Of a DNA stretch of 64,000 bases, positions 1 through 10,137 are shown piece by piece. The DNA comes from Yponomeuta sedellus (taxonomy: Eukaryota > Arthropoda > Insecta > Lepidoptera > Yponomeutidae). The notes below the pieces were generated by a model, which saw only the letters and a program-made list of their open reading frames with translations, was not told where the DNA came from and ran no database searches. Numbering within the stretch: the stretch's first letter is position 1; every line of letters begins with the position of its first letter. Location: assembly GCA_934045075.1 (NCBI GenBank), contig OW203743.1, positions 17,169,152 to 17,233,151 of the forward strand, in the 5' to 3' direction. The position numbers were made by a program, and so were the translations under genes.

Positions 1-778
1 AGAATATTTAACAAAACATTCACAAATAATGGTCATGGTGTGTCTCTGCTGCTGCAAAAGGCAGCTGACTTCATGCTGATAATGTCCTGGTTACCATAAC
101 AGTTATGGCGAGATTCTAGTGAAAAATAGCTATGACCCTCTTAAACAATTAGCATTTGCGAAATTTGCCCCCAGGACTAGTGATGGCGGAGAATTGAGAA
201 GAAGAATAACATTTATTATAGAAACAGTGCACACGCCACAGTAACAAACAAACTTAAAACATATTACTAAACATAGCATTCACAAAAAACAAAGAAGAAA
301 CACGAAAGGTCACGGCGTGTCACTGCTGCTACAAATAATGGCAACTGACTCAGCAGTATGCTGACGGACACCCCATTGGTGGACACCCCATGCCCCATGC
401 CCACCTTGGGGTCATTGCACAATAACTCGACTTAACATTTACGTCCTACTGCGTGGCAAAGACATTCTTTCAGAGAGAGAGAGAGTATATGAAAAGCGTG
501 CCCCCCGCTGATTGGCGATTTTCAGCTCTGAGATAACTTTCCAGCAACTGAGGAGTTGCTTTGGATTCACTTACTGTGAATCTGAAATCAATTCCTACTC
601 GGGCTATGGCCGCCCTCACTGCGCTCGAGCGCCTAAATACCTCGGGAATTAATTCTTTCCACCCTCGTTTAACAATCTACTATTACTCAGACACTTTATC
701 ATCATCAGTTGACTTACTGTACTGTATATGTAAGACATGGGCCTCCCTCATGGTTTGTCAAGCATCTCGGTCTTGTGC
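1..778. other. No recognised feature; AT-rich flank
   Basis: No reading frame with coding character and no repeat family seen elsewhere in the window is evident here. A short (GA)n run lies near 472-486. The region lies upstream of the first coding exon and is probably intron or 5' flank of the host gene. Confidence 0.4.
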
Positions 779-862
779 CGTCTCTGCGCTTGAAATTTCC
801 TATCCGCGGTGGGCACGCGTGGTGTCCATACTTACTCTGAGAGAAGGCCTGTGCAGTCATGT
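779..862 (+). repeat. 3' fragment of tRNA-derived SINE (family D tail)
   Basis: The segment holds the motifs GCGCTTGAAATTTCC, GGGCACGCGTGGT and CTGAGAGAAGGCCTGTGC. These recur in the tails of the family D copies near 16791, 51180 and 56440. The tRNA-like head is missing here. Confidence 0.5.
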
Positions 863-1184
863 CAGTCAGTCAGTACAGTAGGACGTACATGGGCTGCATT
901 ATTATTAGCAATACCTCCATGTCCTTCACCCAAAACCCGAGATTAAGGTGTCAAACTCGCTAGGACACAACTACGAGTATACAGCTAAATGCGGAAATCT
1001 CAGGCCTAACTGCCTTGTGCCTAGTGTAGGGAACACTGATTAATTCACCCAGTTGTACTGTAATCGCACCAAAAGATCAACCATGAGGTACTTCAGTAAC
1101 TCAGTTCCTACTTGGATTGTAACCTTAATTTACTGGTGTCAAATAAATGCTCGTTTAATTTTATTTAATTATTATCTAAAACAT

Positions 1185-1338
1185 GCTTGATAACTTCTGA
1201 CAATAAGGCCCGCCACTGTCTTACAATCCTCCACCAACCCGGACTTGGCCCCCGTGGTGGAGTATGGCCTAACCTTCCGGCGATGCAGGAAGAGACCCGT
1301 GCCCCAGCAGTGGGGACATACAAGGGTTGATAACGATT
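1185..1338 (+). repeat. 5S-derived SINE, short 3' form
   Basis: This copy begins at CTTGATAACTTCTGACA and runs to GGGTTGATAACGAT. It contains only the second half of the 5S-headed SINE. The same left boundary is seen in the copies at 18291, 48447 and 11662. Confidence 0.75.
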
Positions 1339-1627
1339 AGCTAAAACATAATTACTTTAATTCCCGACTAAGGCGCTTCGGGGTGCTAACAAGCGCCGCC
1401 AATGGAATTTTAATTTCCCACTCGGAAGTTTTTAGCGGAAATCGATTAAAGTTCTAGGTTGTTGATCCTGCGTCCTAGAGTGTAGGTTCTAAAAATAGTG
1501 GTGACAGTTGTTAAGATGTTTACTTTTAGATAAAAACGTATTATAAAACAATTTGTGATGTTTTTCCATTGTTGGCGCTAGTTGTTAGCACACTGAAGCG
1601 CCTTAAGTGATTAGACCTATTAACTAT

Positions 1628-1916
1628 GGATAGGTGACCGTCCCGTGACTACCGCTAGTAGCATTTTCCCGAGCGCTTCCGTGCTTCGCGAGGAACGTTA
1701 AGCCGTTGGTGGCGGCTGTCACGTAATGGCAGTCGTTAAGCCATGTCTGTGGCCTTATGGGCGGCTTGATAACTTCTGACAGTAAGGCCCGCCACTGTCT
1801 TACAATCCTCCACCAACCCGGACTTGGCCCCCGTGGTGGAGTATGGCCTAACCTTCCTGCGATGCAGGAAGAGACCCGTGCCCCAGCAACGGGGACAAAC
1901 AAGGGTTGATATCGAT
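1628..1916 (+). repeat. 5S-derived SINE, 5'-truncated
   Basis: The copy starts inside the 5S-like box C (TAGGTGACCGTCCCGTGACT) and continues through the full middle and tail to GGGTTGATATCGAT. The weak reading frames on its minus strand are by-products of the repeat. Confidence 0.8.
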
Positions 1917-2342
1917 GTACGAGCAACGCGAATCATTAAGAAATAGATTTTTTGCATTTTTCATCTAACCTAACATGACTGTAAAACAGTTAAAGTATCG
2001 CCACTCGACCCAATTCACGTAAGTGACGAAAAAACATTGCAAGTCAGTGTTGCACTAGTGTTATGAACCATTCCCCTTGACGACACCTGCTGTGTTAAAG
2101 CTAAGCAGCCCGAGGCGACCAGAACCTGAGATTCAAGGCGCATAGCAGTGACACGGAGCGATCTGTTACGATTCCCAAGACACAGATAGAGAGACAATAT
2201 GTATGAGTTGTGCGACCGTTAGTGTGACTTACATTGCTTGTGTTAATAACGGTGGCATCACAGTCTGTCGGGCTTACGCAGAAACTCTAGAAGGTCTGCC
2301 AGATGGAAGTCTGAAGGTTAATAATGTATAGGTTATTCTAAT

Positions 2343-2528
2343 AGATGGCCTCGTTGGCGCAGCGGTTTGGCACGCTGACTGTAAAACCGAAGGTCTCGGG
2401 TTCGATCCCCGGCCGGGTCAAACTAGGAAACGAAAGTTTGTCTCGTTTTCTAGTTTGTCTCGGGTCTTGGATGTTATCTATGTATGTATTGTATTAAATT
2501 TATCGTCGAGTTAGCACCTATAACTATA
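2343..2528 (+). repeat. tRNA-derived SINE (family B), left part, interrupted
   Basis: A tRNA-like head carries an A box (GTTGGCGCAGCGG) and a B box (GGTTCGATCCC), followed by the family tail with GTCTTGGATGTTATCTATG and GTCGAGTTAGCACCTA. The element resumes at 2975-3066, so it was split by the tRNA-Ile SINE at 2529-2974. Minus-strand relatives lie at 26326, 29566, 51470 and 56707. Confidence 0.8.
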
Positions 2529-2974
2529 TTTAAAAACCTATTTAGAGGCTAAAAAATTCACCCATGCCGGGATTCGAACCCGCAACCTCTGGCTATCCGT
2601 ACCAGCGCTCTACCAATTGAGCCAATGGGCGACTCACGGCATCAGTGAAATTTCGAACCTCTTTACAATATTCTCTGTATTACGTACAGGCAGCGACATC
2701 TGACTTAAGCAAATTGCATTACTTACAGCCCCGACTACCTACTTTGCAGTTAGGTTTAACATCGGAACGATATCACTGTATCCACATGATTACACTATTT
2801 TTATTTTTAATGCACTAACCCGTGCTAAGGAACAAATTTAAAAACCTATTTAGAGGCTAAAAATCCCGGCATGGGTGATAAGAATCCCGGCATGGGTGAA
2901 ATTTTTAGCCTCTAAATAGGTTTTTAAATTTGTTCCTTAGCACGGGTTAGTGCATTAAAAATAAAAATAGTGTA
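2529..2974 (-). repeat. tRNA-Ile-derived fold-back SINE (family A), near full length
   Basis: The copy is bounded by perfect 13-bp duplications ACCTATAACTATA at 2516-2528 and 2975-2987. Read on the minus strand it starts with an inverted copy of its own tail. The forward tail, a linker and a tRNA-Ile-like head then follow, and the element ends in AGCCTCTAAATAGGTTTTT. The head and its inverted partner at about 2795-2974 form a long hairpin with a loop of two partial copies of the T-arm end (CCCGGCATGGGTG). It sits inside a family B SINE and is therefore younger. Confidence 0.85.
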
Positions 2975-3066
2975 ACCTATAACTATAACACAAGCCATTT
3001 AGTTGTATTTAGTTTAGGGCTTACGAGATCTGTGTAATATGCCCATCAATATTTATTATTATTTAT
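2975..3066 (+). repeat. tRNA-derived SINE (family B), right part
   Basis: This is the continuation of the SINE that begins at 2343. The sequence around GAGATCTGTGTAATATG matches, in reverse complement, the parts preceding the minus-strand copies at 29566 and 51538 (ACACAGATCTCGTTAG). Confidence 0.65.
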
Positions 3067-3301
3067 TAATAAGGTAGGCTCGAAACAGAATTGCCAACAA
3101 ATCCGCGCTGGCATTTGCTATGCTTGAATGGATGCAAACGTCTTTTTTAATTATTTGTGTTCAGACTAAACAAAAGTCTCCGATAAGTATTTTAAAATAA
3201 AAAAAACATGGGGTTCTTTCATACCAGAAAGATTTTTTAACAGAAATAAAAAAGAAGTTTTTCAGTTTGACTTGTGTGAAGAAGAAGAAGAAATACATTT
3301 A

Positions 3302-3412
3302 CACCATCTACAGGCTCTGCAGCATCCGAGTGGTCCCTTCACCCATCTAGTGTGAATGAAAATGCCACAGGAAGCTGCATAAATCATCTCATTACGTAGA
3401 TGCAGAGGCCAA
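3302..3412 (+). repeat. 3' fragment of tRNA-derived SINE (family D, long-tail type)
   Basis: The segment matches the ends of the copies at 12379 and 32898, with CCCTTCACCCATCTAGTGTG and CATCTCATTACGTAGATGCA. The tRNA-like head is absent. Confidence 0.7.
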
Positions 3413-3521
3413 TGACAATATCATAGGTATTAATGTATTCATGGCCAGAGAGCCACTGTTTTGATAGTGGTTCTTTTATTTACGCTAGGTAAGCCTTTAG
3501 CATTGAATTGACTTCTACTCT

Positions 3522-3630
3522 CACTAGTTCAATTAACAGTTCAATTGATTGAACTAGTGAAACTTTCCAGTATTAGCAGTTCAATGATTGTCTTTGATTG
3601 AACTGCTAATACTGGAATATTTCATTAGTT
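3522..3630. repeat. Two overlapping hairpins, one with a perfect 21-bp stem
   Basis: The first hairpin pairs 3522-3533 with 3548-3559 over 12 bp. The second pairs 3565-3585 with 3597-3617 (21 of 21 bp, 11-nt loop). Past a 2x2 internal loop it extends by about 12 more pairs, for a total of about 79 nt from 3552 to 3630. The size and shape resemble a miRNA precursor, but a small inverted-repeat transposon remnant is equally possible. No second copy was noticed in the window. Confidence 0.5.
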
Positions 3631-3930
3631 AGAATATTTTCCTTGAGCTGAGAAGACATTCTGTTTTCACGGCCTCGCAGTAGTTAAAAGTCTAGAAATG
3701 TGATCGGAATGTTTGCTTTCGGCCGTCACCTCGCGAACGTTGATGGACTTTCCAATAGGCGCTTTTAGCAGATTACGGTAAGTTAAGGCAGAATTAGGTG
3801 AACGTGTGAAGTTAACTGTGTGACTTTATTACATGCCTTCATCTTCGTAGCGAGTCGATAGCAAAACAATTTTCATCCAACTCTTAAATAATCAGGTGCG
3901 GTCAAGAACTTTTCATTCATTAGTAGAATC

Positions 3931-4150
3931 ACTCGTAGCCTGGGCTGCCTGAGTGATCTTAAACGATCACGAAGGTTAAGCCACACAGGGCGCGTACAAT
4001 GCTTGGATGGCTGACCGTGTGACTAACCTAGTGGCATTTTTCCGAGCGGTTCCGTTCTTCTCGGGGCACGTTTAGCAGTTGGTGCCGGCTGCCGGCGATA
4101 GACGGCCGTCGTTAAGCCTAGTCAGAGGCCTTGAAGGACGGCTTGAAAAC
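3931..4150 (+). repeat. 5S-derived SINE, variant head
   Basis: The head reads GATCACGAAGGTTAAGCCAC, then GGGCGCG, then CTTGGATGGCTGACCG. The order and spacing follow the internal promoter of 5S rRNA (box A, box C). The body (TGGCATTTTTCCGAGCG) joins it to the main 5S SINE family. The copy ends at GGACGGCTTGAAAAC without the usual tail. Confidence 0.75.
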
Positions 4151-4797
4151 TTGGCCAAAAAAAACCTCCAAACTTAGTCTTTTCCAAGTCCTTAATTAAC
4201 AGAGTTTACACAATTCCACACATCATTGTCATCTAAATTATCAGGCATAGCAACATCACCTACCTGTAATCGTTCAACTTCTTAAACCGCGATTGTACAT
4301 TATCAGTATGATAAAATCCAAAATAGTAAGTATTTGAATCCAATAGAACCATTTTACAATTATGGTAACAAATTCACTCATGTTGTTGTGAGTGTCCAAC
4401 TCCGTTTGCGTGGGCAATAGCCGGAGGCATGCCTTTTCAACAATGACTGTCATCATCTTTATAATAATACAAACATATTTTTTAATCTCATTTTACAGTC
4501 AGCCATAGTGATGGCTTTCTACGGTAGCTCTTATATCTGGAACACAAATGCGATAATTGGACCAAAAGTACGTCTTTTTTAGTAGCCTAGCGTGGTGTGG
4601 GTGGCACGATTTCCATAGAAAGTGCCACGATGATGAGTTGATAAGTGATTATCTGACACGCAAGTTTAGTACCGCGGCTAAATAAGTCCCGCAACGGAAT
4701 GTTGTATTTAACTCTGTAAATAGTTTATGAATAAGGCCGCCAATTGTACGACATCTTTGTAAATACTCTATATTAGTGTTTTCCTGGTGTACAATAA

Positions 4798-5010
4798 TAT
4801 TCTTAGACGACCTTTGTGGCGCAGCGGTAGCGCATCTGCCTACCATACGGGAGGTCTCGGGTTCGAACAACGGCCGGGGACAAAAAAAAAACCTAAGGTC
4901 TTGGATGTTTACATGTTTGTGATGTCGCTGTTTCTGGTTCCCACGACACAGGGTATCCTAGTGTGGGGTCAGAAGCAATGTATATGCCTGTATGTAAATG
5001 TTATCGCTAG
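4798..5010 (+). repeat. tRNA-derived SINE (family C)
   Basis: A tRNA-like head has GTGGCGCAGCGGTAGCGC as A box region and GGTTCGAAC as B box. It is followed by a short A run and a tail with ATGTTTGTGATGTCGCTG and TAGTGTGGGGTCAGAAGC. The head resembles tRNA-Trp or tRNA-Met but does not fold into an intact tRNA, so it is not called as a tRNA gene. Minus-strand relatives lie at 28937 and 34095, and a fragment at 33468. Confidence 0.8.
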
Positions 5011-5031
5011 TAATTAACAAATAATAATAAT

Positions 5032-5353
5032 TATACTATTTTTATTTTTAATGCAGTAACCCGTGCTAAGGACAAATTTAAAAACCTATTTAGAGGCTAA
5101 AAATTTCACCCATGCCGGGATTCGAACCCGCAACCTCTGGCTATCCGTGCCAGCGCTCTACCAATTGAGGTAATGGGCGACTCACCGGCATCAGTGAAAT
5201 TTCGAACCTCTTTACACTATTCTCTGTATTACGTACAGGCAGCGACATCTGGCTTAAGCAAATTGCATCACTTACAGCTTTACTCTGGATAGCTAGAGGT
5301 TGCAGGTTCGAATCCCGGCATGGGTGAAATTTTTAGCCTCTAAATAGGTTTTT
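5032..5353 (+). repeat. tRNA-Ile fold-back SINE (family A), inverted-dimer copy
   Basis: The copy is flanked by AAATAATAATAAT at 5019-5031 and 5354-5366. It begins with TATACTATTTTTATTTTTAA and an almost complete unit in reverse orientation (tRNA-like part at about 5108-5182). It then crosses into a forward half with the T arm and the terminal AGCCTCTAAATAGGTTTTTA. It supports an inverted dimer as the transposing form. Confidence 0.85.
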
Positions 5354-5373
5354 AAATAATAATAATCCTAAAT

Positions 5374-5597
5374 TCTTCTCGCGGGTATAGTAAAAGGAGA
5401 CTAAGGTACACAAACCTTAGGGTGAGCAGCAGCGCCCTATGCAGTACAATTTCACCAAACTGCGATCCCCCAACCCGCATGCCCAGCGTGGGGATTACGG
5501 GCATTACCTCCCAATGATGGCACAACCTTGCGCTATGACGCTCATTAGGGGAGGGCTATGTTCAGCAGTGGACTAATACAGCTTGAAGAAGAATAAT
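5374..5597 (+). repeat. LINE-like 3' fragment (family E)
   Basis: Shared motifs are CCAACCCGCATGCCCAGCG, TGGGGATTACGGGCATTAC and GGAGGGCTATGTTCAGCAG, ending GACTAATACAGCTTGAAGA. Copies occur at 46560 and 52336, with shorter pieces at 24106, 29197, 41319 and 48833. No reading frame survives. The assignment to a non-LTR element is by general resemblance only. Confidence 0.6.
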
Positions 5598-6480
5598 CCT
5601 CTTATTGTTTTCTTTTTGTGCTCTAAAGATAGCCATAGTCTGCATGTACACTATGTGACCATCAGATCAATGCTGCACCTAACCAATAAACCACATAATA
5701 ACCCGAATCACACGAATCTAATCCAATAAACTTAAAAGCCCAAATATTCTTCAATGACTCGGCACCTTTACTTAGCAAAAAGCCGCAGGAAAGGAATTCA
5801 AATAAAACTCGTCAGCTGACCCACAAAAGAGTCAGTGGTCGGGGCTTATTTGCTAAAACAAAAAGGCGTCTAATCATCCGTGGTGCCCGGCTATCGACTG
5901 AGCCAACCGGTTTCTTTCGCTTGCGACCGTCTGAGCCGGGTCCAGACGCGTATTAAAAAAAAAATTCAATGTTCACAATTCTTTTATTTATATCAGTGGT
6001 AACAATGATAGGGTCGAATCCTCCTTTTAAGTTGAGACAAACGAGAAAACACCTGTATTAGGAAGACCGTGTAATGGAACGCGAATTCTGCGTGTGGATG
6101 CACTAGAAGTATTATATGTTATTCTCGTAGTGCACATACGATTCGTATTGCATTCCACTACTTAAAACGTTTAGGCATAACGAGAGTTGGCTGCACTGAG
6201 TAATAGGTATACACCGCGAAAAGGATAACGTCCTTCCAGGGCTCTTATTAGGATCTTTACCGCTTTAAAACTCTTGTACCGCATGAAGTAATAAACTGAT
6301 TTAACTTTTGCACCCATCGACAATCGGTTTGGCATACGTGAGCAACTCATTCACATCGCCTTGTCTAGTATTATAGATTATGTACTATGTAGATCACCAC
6401 TGCTCAAAGATCAACAGAAACTATTAACAACAAGAACGACAACATGATTGAAATAATAGCATTGATTTTACATACATACA
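5598..6480. other. No recognised feature
   Basis: No open frame with coding character, hairpin or known repeat is evident apart from a short (CATA)n run at 6471-6482 that belongs to the LINE tail beginning there. Confidence 0.4.
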
Positions 6481-7036
6481 TAAACTCACGCCTGTATCCC
6501 AGAGGGGTAGGCAGAGACCAGGGACTGCCACTTGCCACGATAGATCACCTTCGCTTCATCAACGTTCATAAGTCGTTGCATGCACGCACGCCGGTTTCGG
6601 GTACTTATTATCTTTCCCTTTGCTAATACATTCCCTATTTGGTCGATGTAAGTCCGTCTGGGACGTCCCTTACCAGCCCTTCCACTCATATTCGTAATAT
6701 ATATTTGTTTCGTCAATCTTTCTTCCTTCATCCTCTCCACATGTCCAAACCAACGCAACATTCCTTTCTCAATTCTAGTCACTACATCCTCTTTCAGTCC
6801 ACAACGTTCTCTAATCAGACTATTGCGTATCCTGTCATTCAAAGTATACACATACTTCTCAAGGATCTCATTCCAACTGCATTAATTCTACTTTCTTGCT
6901 TCTTTTGCCACACCCAAGTCTCGCTACGATACATAAGTGTTGGGACCAGCACGCCACTATCAATAGCCAATCTAGTTCTTTTAGAGATGTTTCGGCTGCA
7001 CACAATGGAGTGCAAGGCACCGTTTACACAATTTCA
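6481..7036 (-). pseudogene. Non-LTR retrotransposon ORF2 C-terminal fragment
   Basis: The minus strand encodes a reverse-transcriptase-adjacent C-terminal region. Recognisable stretches are RLAIDSGVLVPTLMYRSETW, then RCGLKEDVVTRIEKGMLRWF, then GHVERMKEERLTKQIY, then GKGRPRRTYIDQIG, ending in SLVSAYPSGIQ and a stop. This is the conserved tail of a LINE family that I know from arthropod genomes; the clade is not assigned. A single-base frameshift near 6855 separates the two halves and the RT catalytic core is absent, so the copy is dead and 5'-truncated. The 3' end runs into (TATG)n on the minus strand. The copies at 20738 and 31990 are related. Confidence 0.85.
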
Positions 7037-7040
7037 TTGA

Positions 7041-7368
7041 TTTTTTTTTAATGCACTAACCCGTGCTAAGGACAATTTTAACAAACCTATTTAGAAGCAT
7101 AAAATTTCACCCATGCCGGGATACGAACTTGCGACCTCTGGCTATCCGTGCCAGCGCTCTTCCAACTGAGCTAATGGGTGACTCACCGGCATCACTGAAA
7201 TTTCGAAACTATTTACAATACTTCCTGTATTACGTACAGGCAGCGACATCTGGCTGTAGTTATTTGCATCACTTGCAGCCCCGAGTACCCACTTTGCAGA
7301 TAGGTTTTACATCGGAATAATATCGCTGTACCCACATGATTATATTCTTTTTAATGCACTAACCCGTA
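7041..7368 (-). repeat. tRNA-Ile SINE (family A)
   Basis: On the minus strand the copy has the linker GTGGGTACAGCGATATTATT, the tRNA-Ile-like head at about 7107-7182 and the tail AAATAGGTTTGTTAAAATTG continuing to GTGCATTAAAAA. A second start of the tail repeat (AATGCACTAACCCG) at 7352 marks the beginning of another unit. Confidence 0.75.
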
Positions 7369-8170
7369 AATAACACTGGATCAAAATCATGGCCGATAAG
7401 GGATCACGCTACTAAGGGCGTCCGATTTGTACAATCGACAATCGTAATAATAGAAACAGTTAGTCCGTCCGTCTGTCATTCGGGGTTAAAGCTCATTGAC
7501 ACCTGTCACCGACCGCGAGCATTGTTCTGGTGTTAGCTATTTGTTGCTGCAAAGCTATTTATTGCTGTAACTTGCCAACCGCGATACAAAAGGCGCATTT
7601 ATCTACTCGTAATTCGTTTTTAAAGTTTATTTTATGTTACCTTCATAACATGGGCGTTCTCGTGTAGGGCAAAAGATGTAAATGTTAAAAAATATTTTTT
7701 CGCAATTTCGAACTTTTTCCCATAGTAAAAATGGTTCTTCTATAATGTAGCGACCTTCGCGTTGGGTCGACGATATTGTGAAAGTGGCTGGGAAACAGAT
7801 GAAACTACCAAAGGACCGTACGGGTTGGTGTGAAAGAGAAGAGGTCTATGCTCAAGAGTGGGCTCTGTTTATGGGCTGATTAAATAGATAAATAACAACG
7901 ACGATTCCTCTCGCAGACCAGACCGTAAATCCTTGAGCACTTCCGAACCTAGTAATGAAGAGCGTCACATACGCTGCCTGTATAGTATAGGACCCGTGTG
8001 GGGACATGTGGATTTCACATAATAATGTCGTACTATGCGAGGCTACGACATAGTACAGCTTCCACGTGCACCGTAACACTGTACCAAAACCAAACCGCAG
8101 TGTACTTGAGAGCTAAGTTATTTCACTTTCCTCGCAAAAAATGTTGTACCATGTGATCCCTTACTGAGTC
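7369..8170. other. No recognised feature
   Basis: This is mixed AT-rich sequence lying upstream of the first coding exon. I found no promoter-like element that can be separated from background. Confidence 0.35.
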
Positions 8171-8513
8171 GATAGCAACCCTTGTATGTTCCCAAGGCGG
8201 GCCATTAGTCTCTTCCTGCATCGCAGGAAGACTCGGCTATTGCCCATCACGGGGGCCAAGTCCGGTTTGGTGGAGGATTGTAAGACAGTAGCGGGCCTTA
8301 CTGTCAGAAGTTACCACGCCGCCCTTGAGGCCTCTGACATGGCTTAACGACTGCCGGCAGCAACGGCTTAACGTGCCTTGCGAAGCACGGAAGCGCTCGG
8401 AAAAATGCCCCTAGCGGTAGTCACGCCACCCATCCTGCAGCTGACCGCGCCTGTTGTTGCTTAACCCAAGTGAATGATTCCAATCACTCGGCTCGACTAG
8501 GCCACGAGTGCCT
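8171..8513 (-). repeat. 5S-derived SINE, full length, ending 55 bp before an exon
   Basis: On the minus strand the order is GGCACTCGTGGCCTAGTCGA, a partial 5S-like box region, the middle CTAGGGGCATTTTTCCGAGCG, CTTCTGACAGTAAGGCCCGC and the tail ending in GGGTTGCTATC. Its 5' head faces the splice acceptor at 8567-8568. Confidence 0.85.
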
Positions 8514-8568
8514 TCCTGAGCGACCACCTAAATCCCACTCACTTATAACCTAAAAATTTTGCCCGCAG

Positions 8569-8898
8569 CCACGCAGCTATGCGACCAAAGCCCAACTGAC
8601 GTCGCTACCATGAGCGCAGCCCAACGATGAACATCCGTCTCTACGCGTCCAACATGAACGAGAGCCGCGAGCGCATCCGGCGCGAGCGCGACAGAGAGAA
8701 GAACACGTATACCTCTCCCCGTCTGGCGCTACGTCGCGTGCTGCTATTGGCGGAGGGACGGCAGTTCCGCGAGGCGGCGGCCATCTTGGCGCGCCTGGGG
8801 CCTGGCGTTCTGCAGAGTGTGGCCACTGACCTGCCCATTGACCTGCTGCTGGATGCGTTGCCGCACTCAGCTGCTGCCATCGAGACGCTGCTCACACG
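8569..8898 (+). CDS. First coding exon of an unrecognised multi-exon gene
   Basis: The acceptor is TTTTGCCCGCAG ending at 8568 and the donor is GTGAGT at 8899. The ATG at 8627 is the likely start: an in-frame TGA at 8597-8599 blocks any longer form, the -3 base is A, and the exon's 5' part carries two 7-codon upstream ORFs. Coding bases 8627-8898 give 90 codons plus two bases. The product begins with a very charged stretch (about residues 10-27, Arg/Glu-rich). Then comes a helical segment, SPRLALRRVLLLAEGRQF at about 30-47, and a leucine-rich part including PIDLLLDALPHSAAAIETLL near 70-89. Codon third positions are mostly G or C, unlike the surroundings. An alternative start is Met10 at 8654. 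I do not recognise the family; there is no signal peptide or membrane segment. Confidence 0.85.
8579..8630 (+). promoter_or_regulatory. Two short upstream ORFs before the start codon
   Basis: The first uORF (8579-8599) codes six residues, MRPKPN, in the same frame as the main ORF. The second (8610-8630) codes MSAAQR, has a strong ACCATGA context, and its stop overlaps the main start codon as ATGA at 8627-8630. By analogy with other uORFs they could lower or gate translation of the main frame. This assumes that the exon start at 8569 is correct. Confidence 0.5.
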
Positions 8899-8904
8899 GT
8901 GAGT

Positions 8905-9393
8905 ACCCTTCAAGACACAGTTTATTTGAGCAAGTAAATGTATTGGTTTGCATAGTGATATTGACCATAATAACGATGGTCAATATTACTATGCAAAACA
9001 ATGAAATATCCTTCAAACTTATATTTAATTACTTGGATAAATTTTGCATCCTCGGTAGTCAGTTTACTGCCGATGATATAGAATTTCTTAATCTAGTAAA
9101 TCTTTACAGACAGACCAGATAAGTATCTGTATGTGTGTGCGTGCGTTTGTGCGTGTGTGTGTGTGTTTGTGTAAGTGTGTGTGTGTGTATATATGTGTGC
9201 GTGGCTTCGTGAGTCTTGGCATACCTTTGGTCGGCCGTGCTGCAAAGTAAGGGTTTTGACCGCCCCACTGCTTTGTTGCTCGTAGATGCGTTGCCGCACA
9301 TTGCATCGACGGCGCCTGCATGTCGCTGTTCACACGGAGAGTGAAGAAAAACTTTATTTGCATAAGCAAAGCTACTAAGTACTTAAATTACAC
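8905..9393. repeat. Start of intron 1 with a (GT)n microsatellite
   Basis: The alternating GT tract lies at about 9131-9200 and is interrupted (GTGTGTGCGTGCG). The His/Thr-rich minus-strand frames across it are simple-sequence artefacts. No other feature was found in this stretch. Confidence 0.7.
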
Positions 9394-9759
9394 TGATATC
9401 AACCCATGATGTCCCCACTGCTGGGGCACGGGTCTCTTCCTGCATCGTAGGAAGGTGAGGCCATACACCACCACGGGGGCCAAGTCCGGGTTGGTGGAGG
9501 ATTGTAAGACAGTGGCGGACCTTACTGTCAGAAGTTATCAAGTCGCCCATAAGGCTCTGACATGGCTTAACGACTGCCATTACATGCACCGGCACCAACG
9601 GCTTAACGAGCCTTGCAAAGCACGGAAGCGCTCGGCAAAATGCCACTAGCGGTAGTCATGGGACGGTCACCCATCCTGCACCCACCTGACCGCGTCTGTT
9701 GTTGCTTAACTCAAGTGATTGATTCCAATCACTCTGTTCGACTAGGCCACGAGCGCTTC
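9394..9759 (-). repeat. 5S-derived SINE, full length
   Basis: This is one of the cleanest copies. On the minus strand it reads GAAGCGCTCGTGGCCTAGTC, GAGTTAAGCAACAACAG, GGATGGGTGACCG, ACCGCTAGTGGCATTTTGCC, TTCTGACAGTAAGG, GCAGGAAGAGACCCGTG and finally GGGTTGATATC. The two segments after the first correspond to box A and box C of 5S rRNA. Confidence 0.9.
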
Positions 9760-10137
9760 TAAATTACACTGGAACTAGGAGTTTGTATCTTTGGTCTTCT
9801 CGTAGGTCTTATCAAACTGACTAGATAAGTGTGTGTGGTGTATATGTGTGTGAGACGGATAGAGAAAGAGAGAGTGAGTGTGCGAGACTGAGTGTCTGAG
9901 TTGATCTGACATTCCATTATTGCACTTAACAACTTATAATATAAAGTAGGAGATTTTTTATATTAGATAATACCTACAGTACTATCAGACAGACCACATA
10001 AATATGTGTGTACCTATGTATACGTGTAGGAGAAAGAGAGGTTGTACATTTGAGTGTTCTACAATCTCACATACATGAATAACATGCCGTTATTCCATCA
10101 ATCAATTGAATTGATATCCATAAACCTTCAACGAACT

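Noticed and set aside
4798..4880. tRNA-Trp or tRNA-Met gene at the family C head
   Set aside because: No proper acceptor stem pairing, and the head is part of a multi-copy SINE.
8641..8913. Minus-strand frame opposite exon 1
   Set aside because: It mirrors the GC-rich coding exon. The plus strand has the splice sites and phase agreement.
9088..9369. His/Thr-rich minus-strand frames
   Set aside because: Produced by the (GT)n tract.
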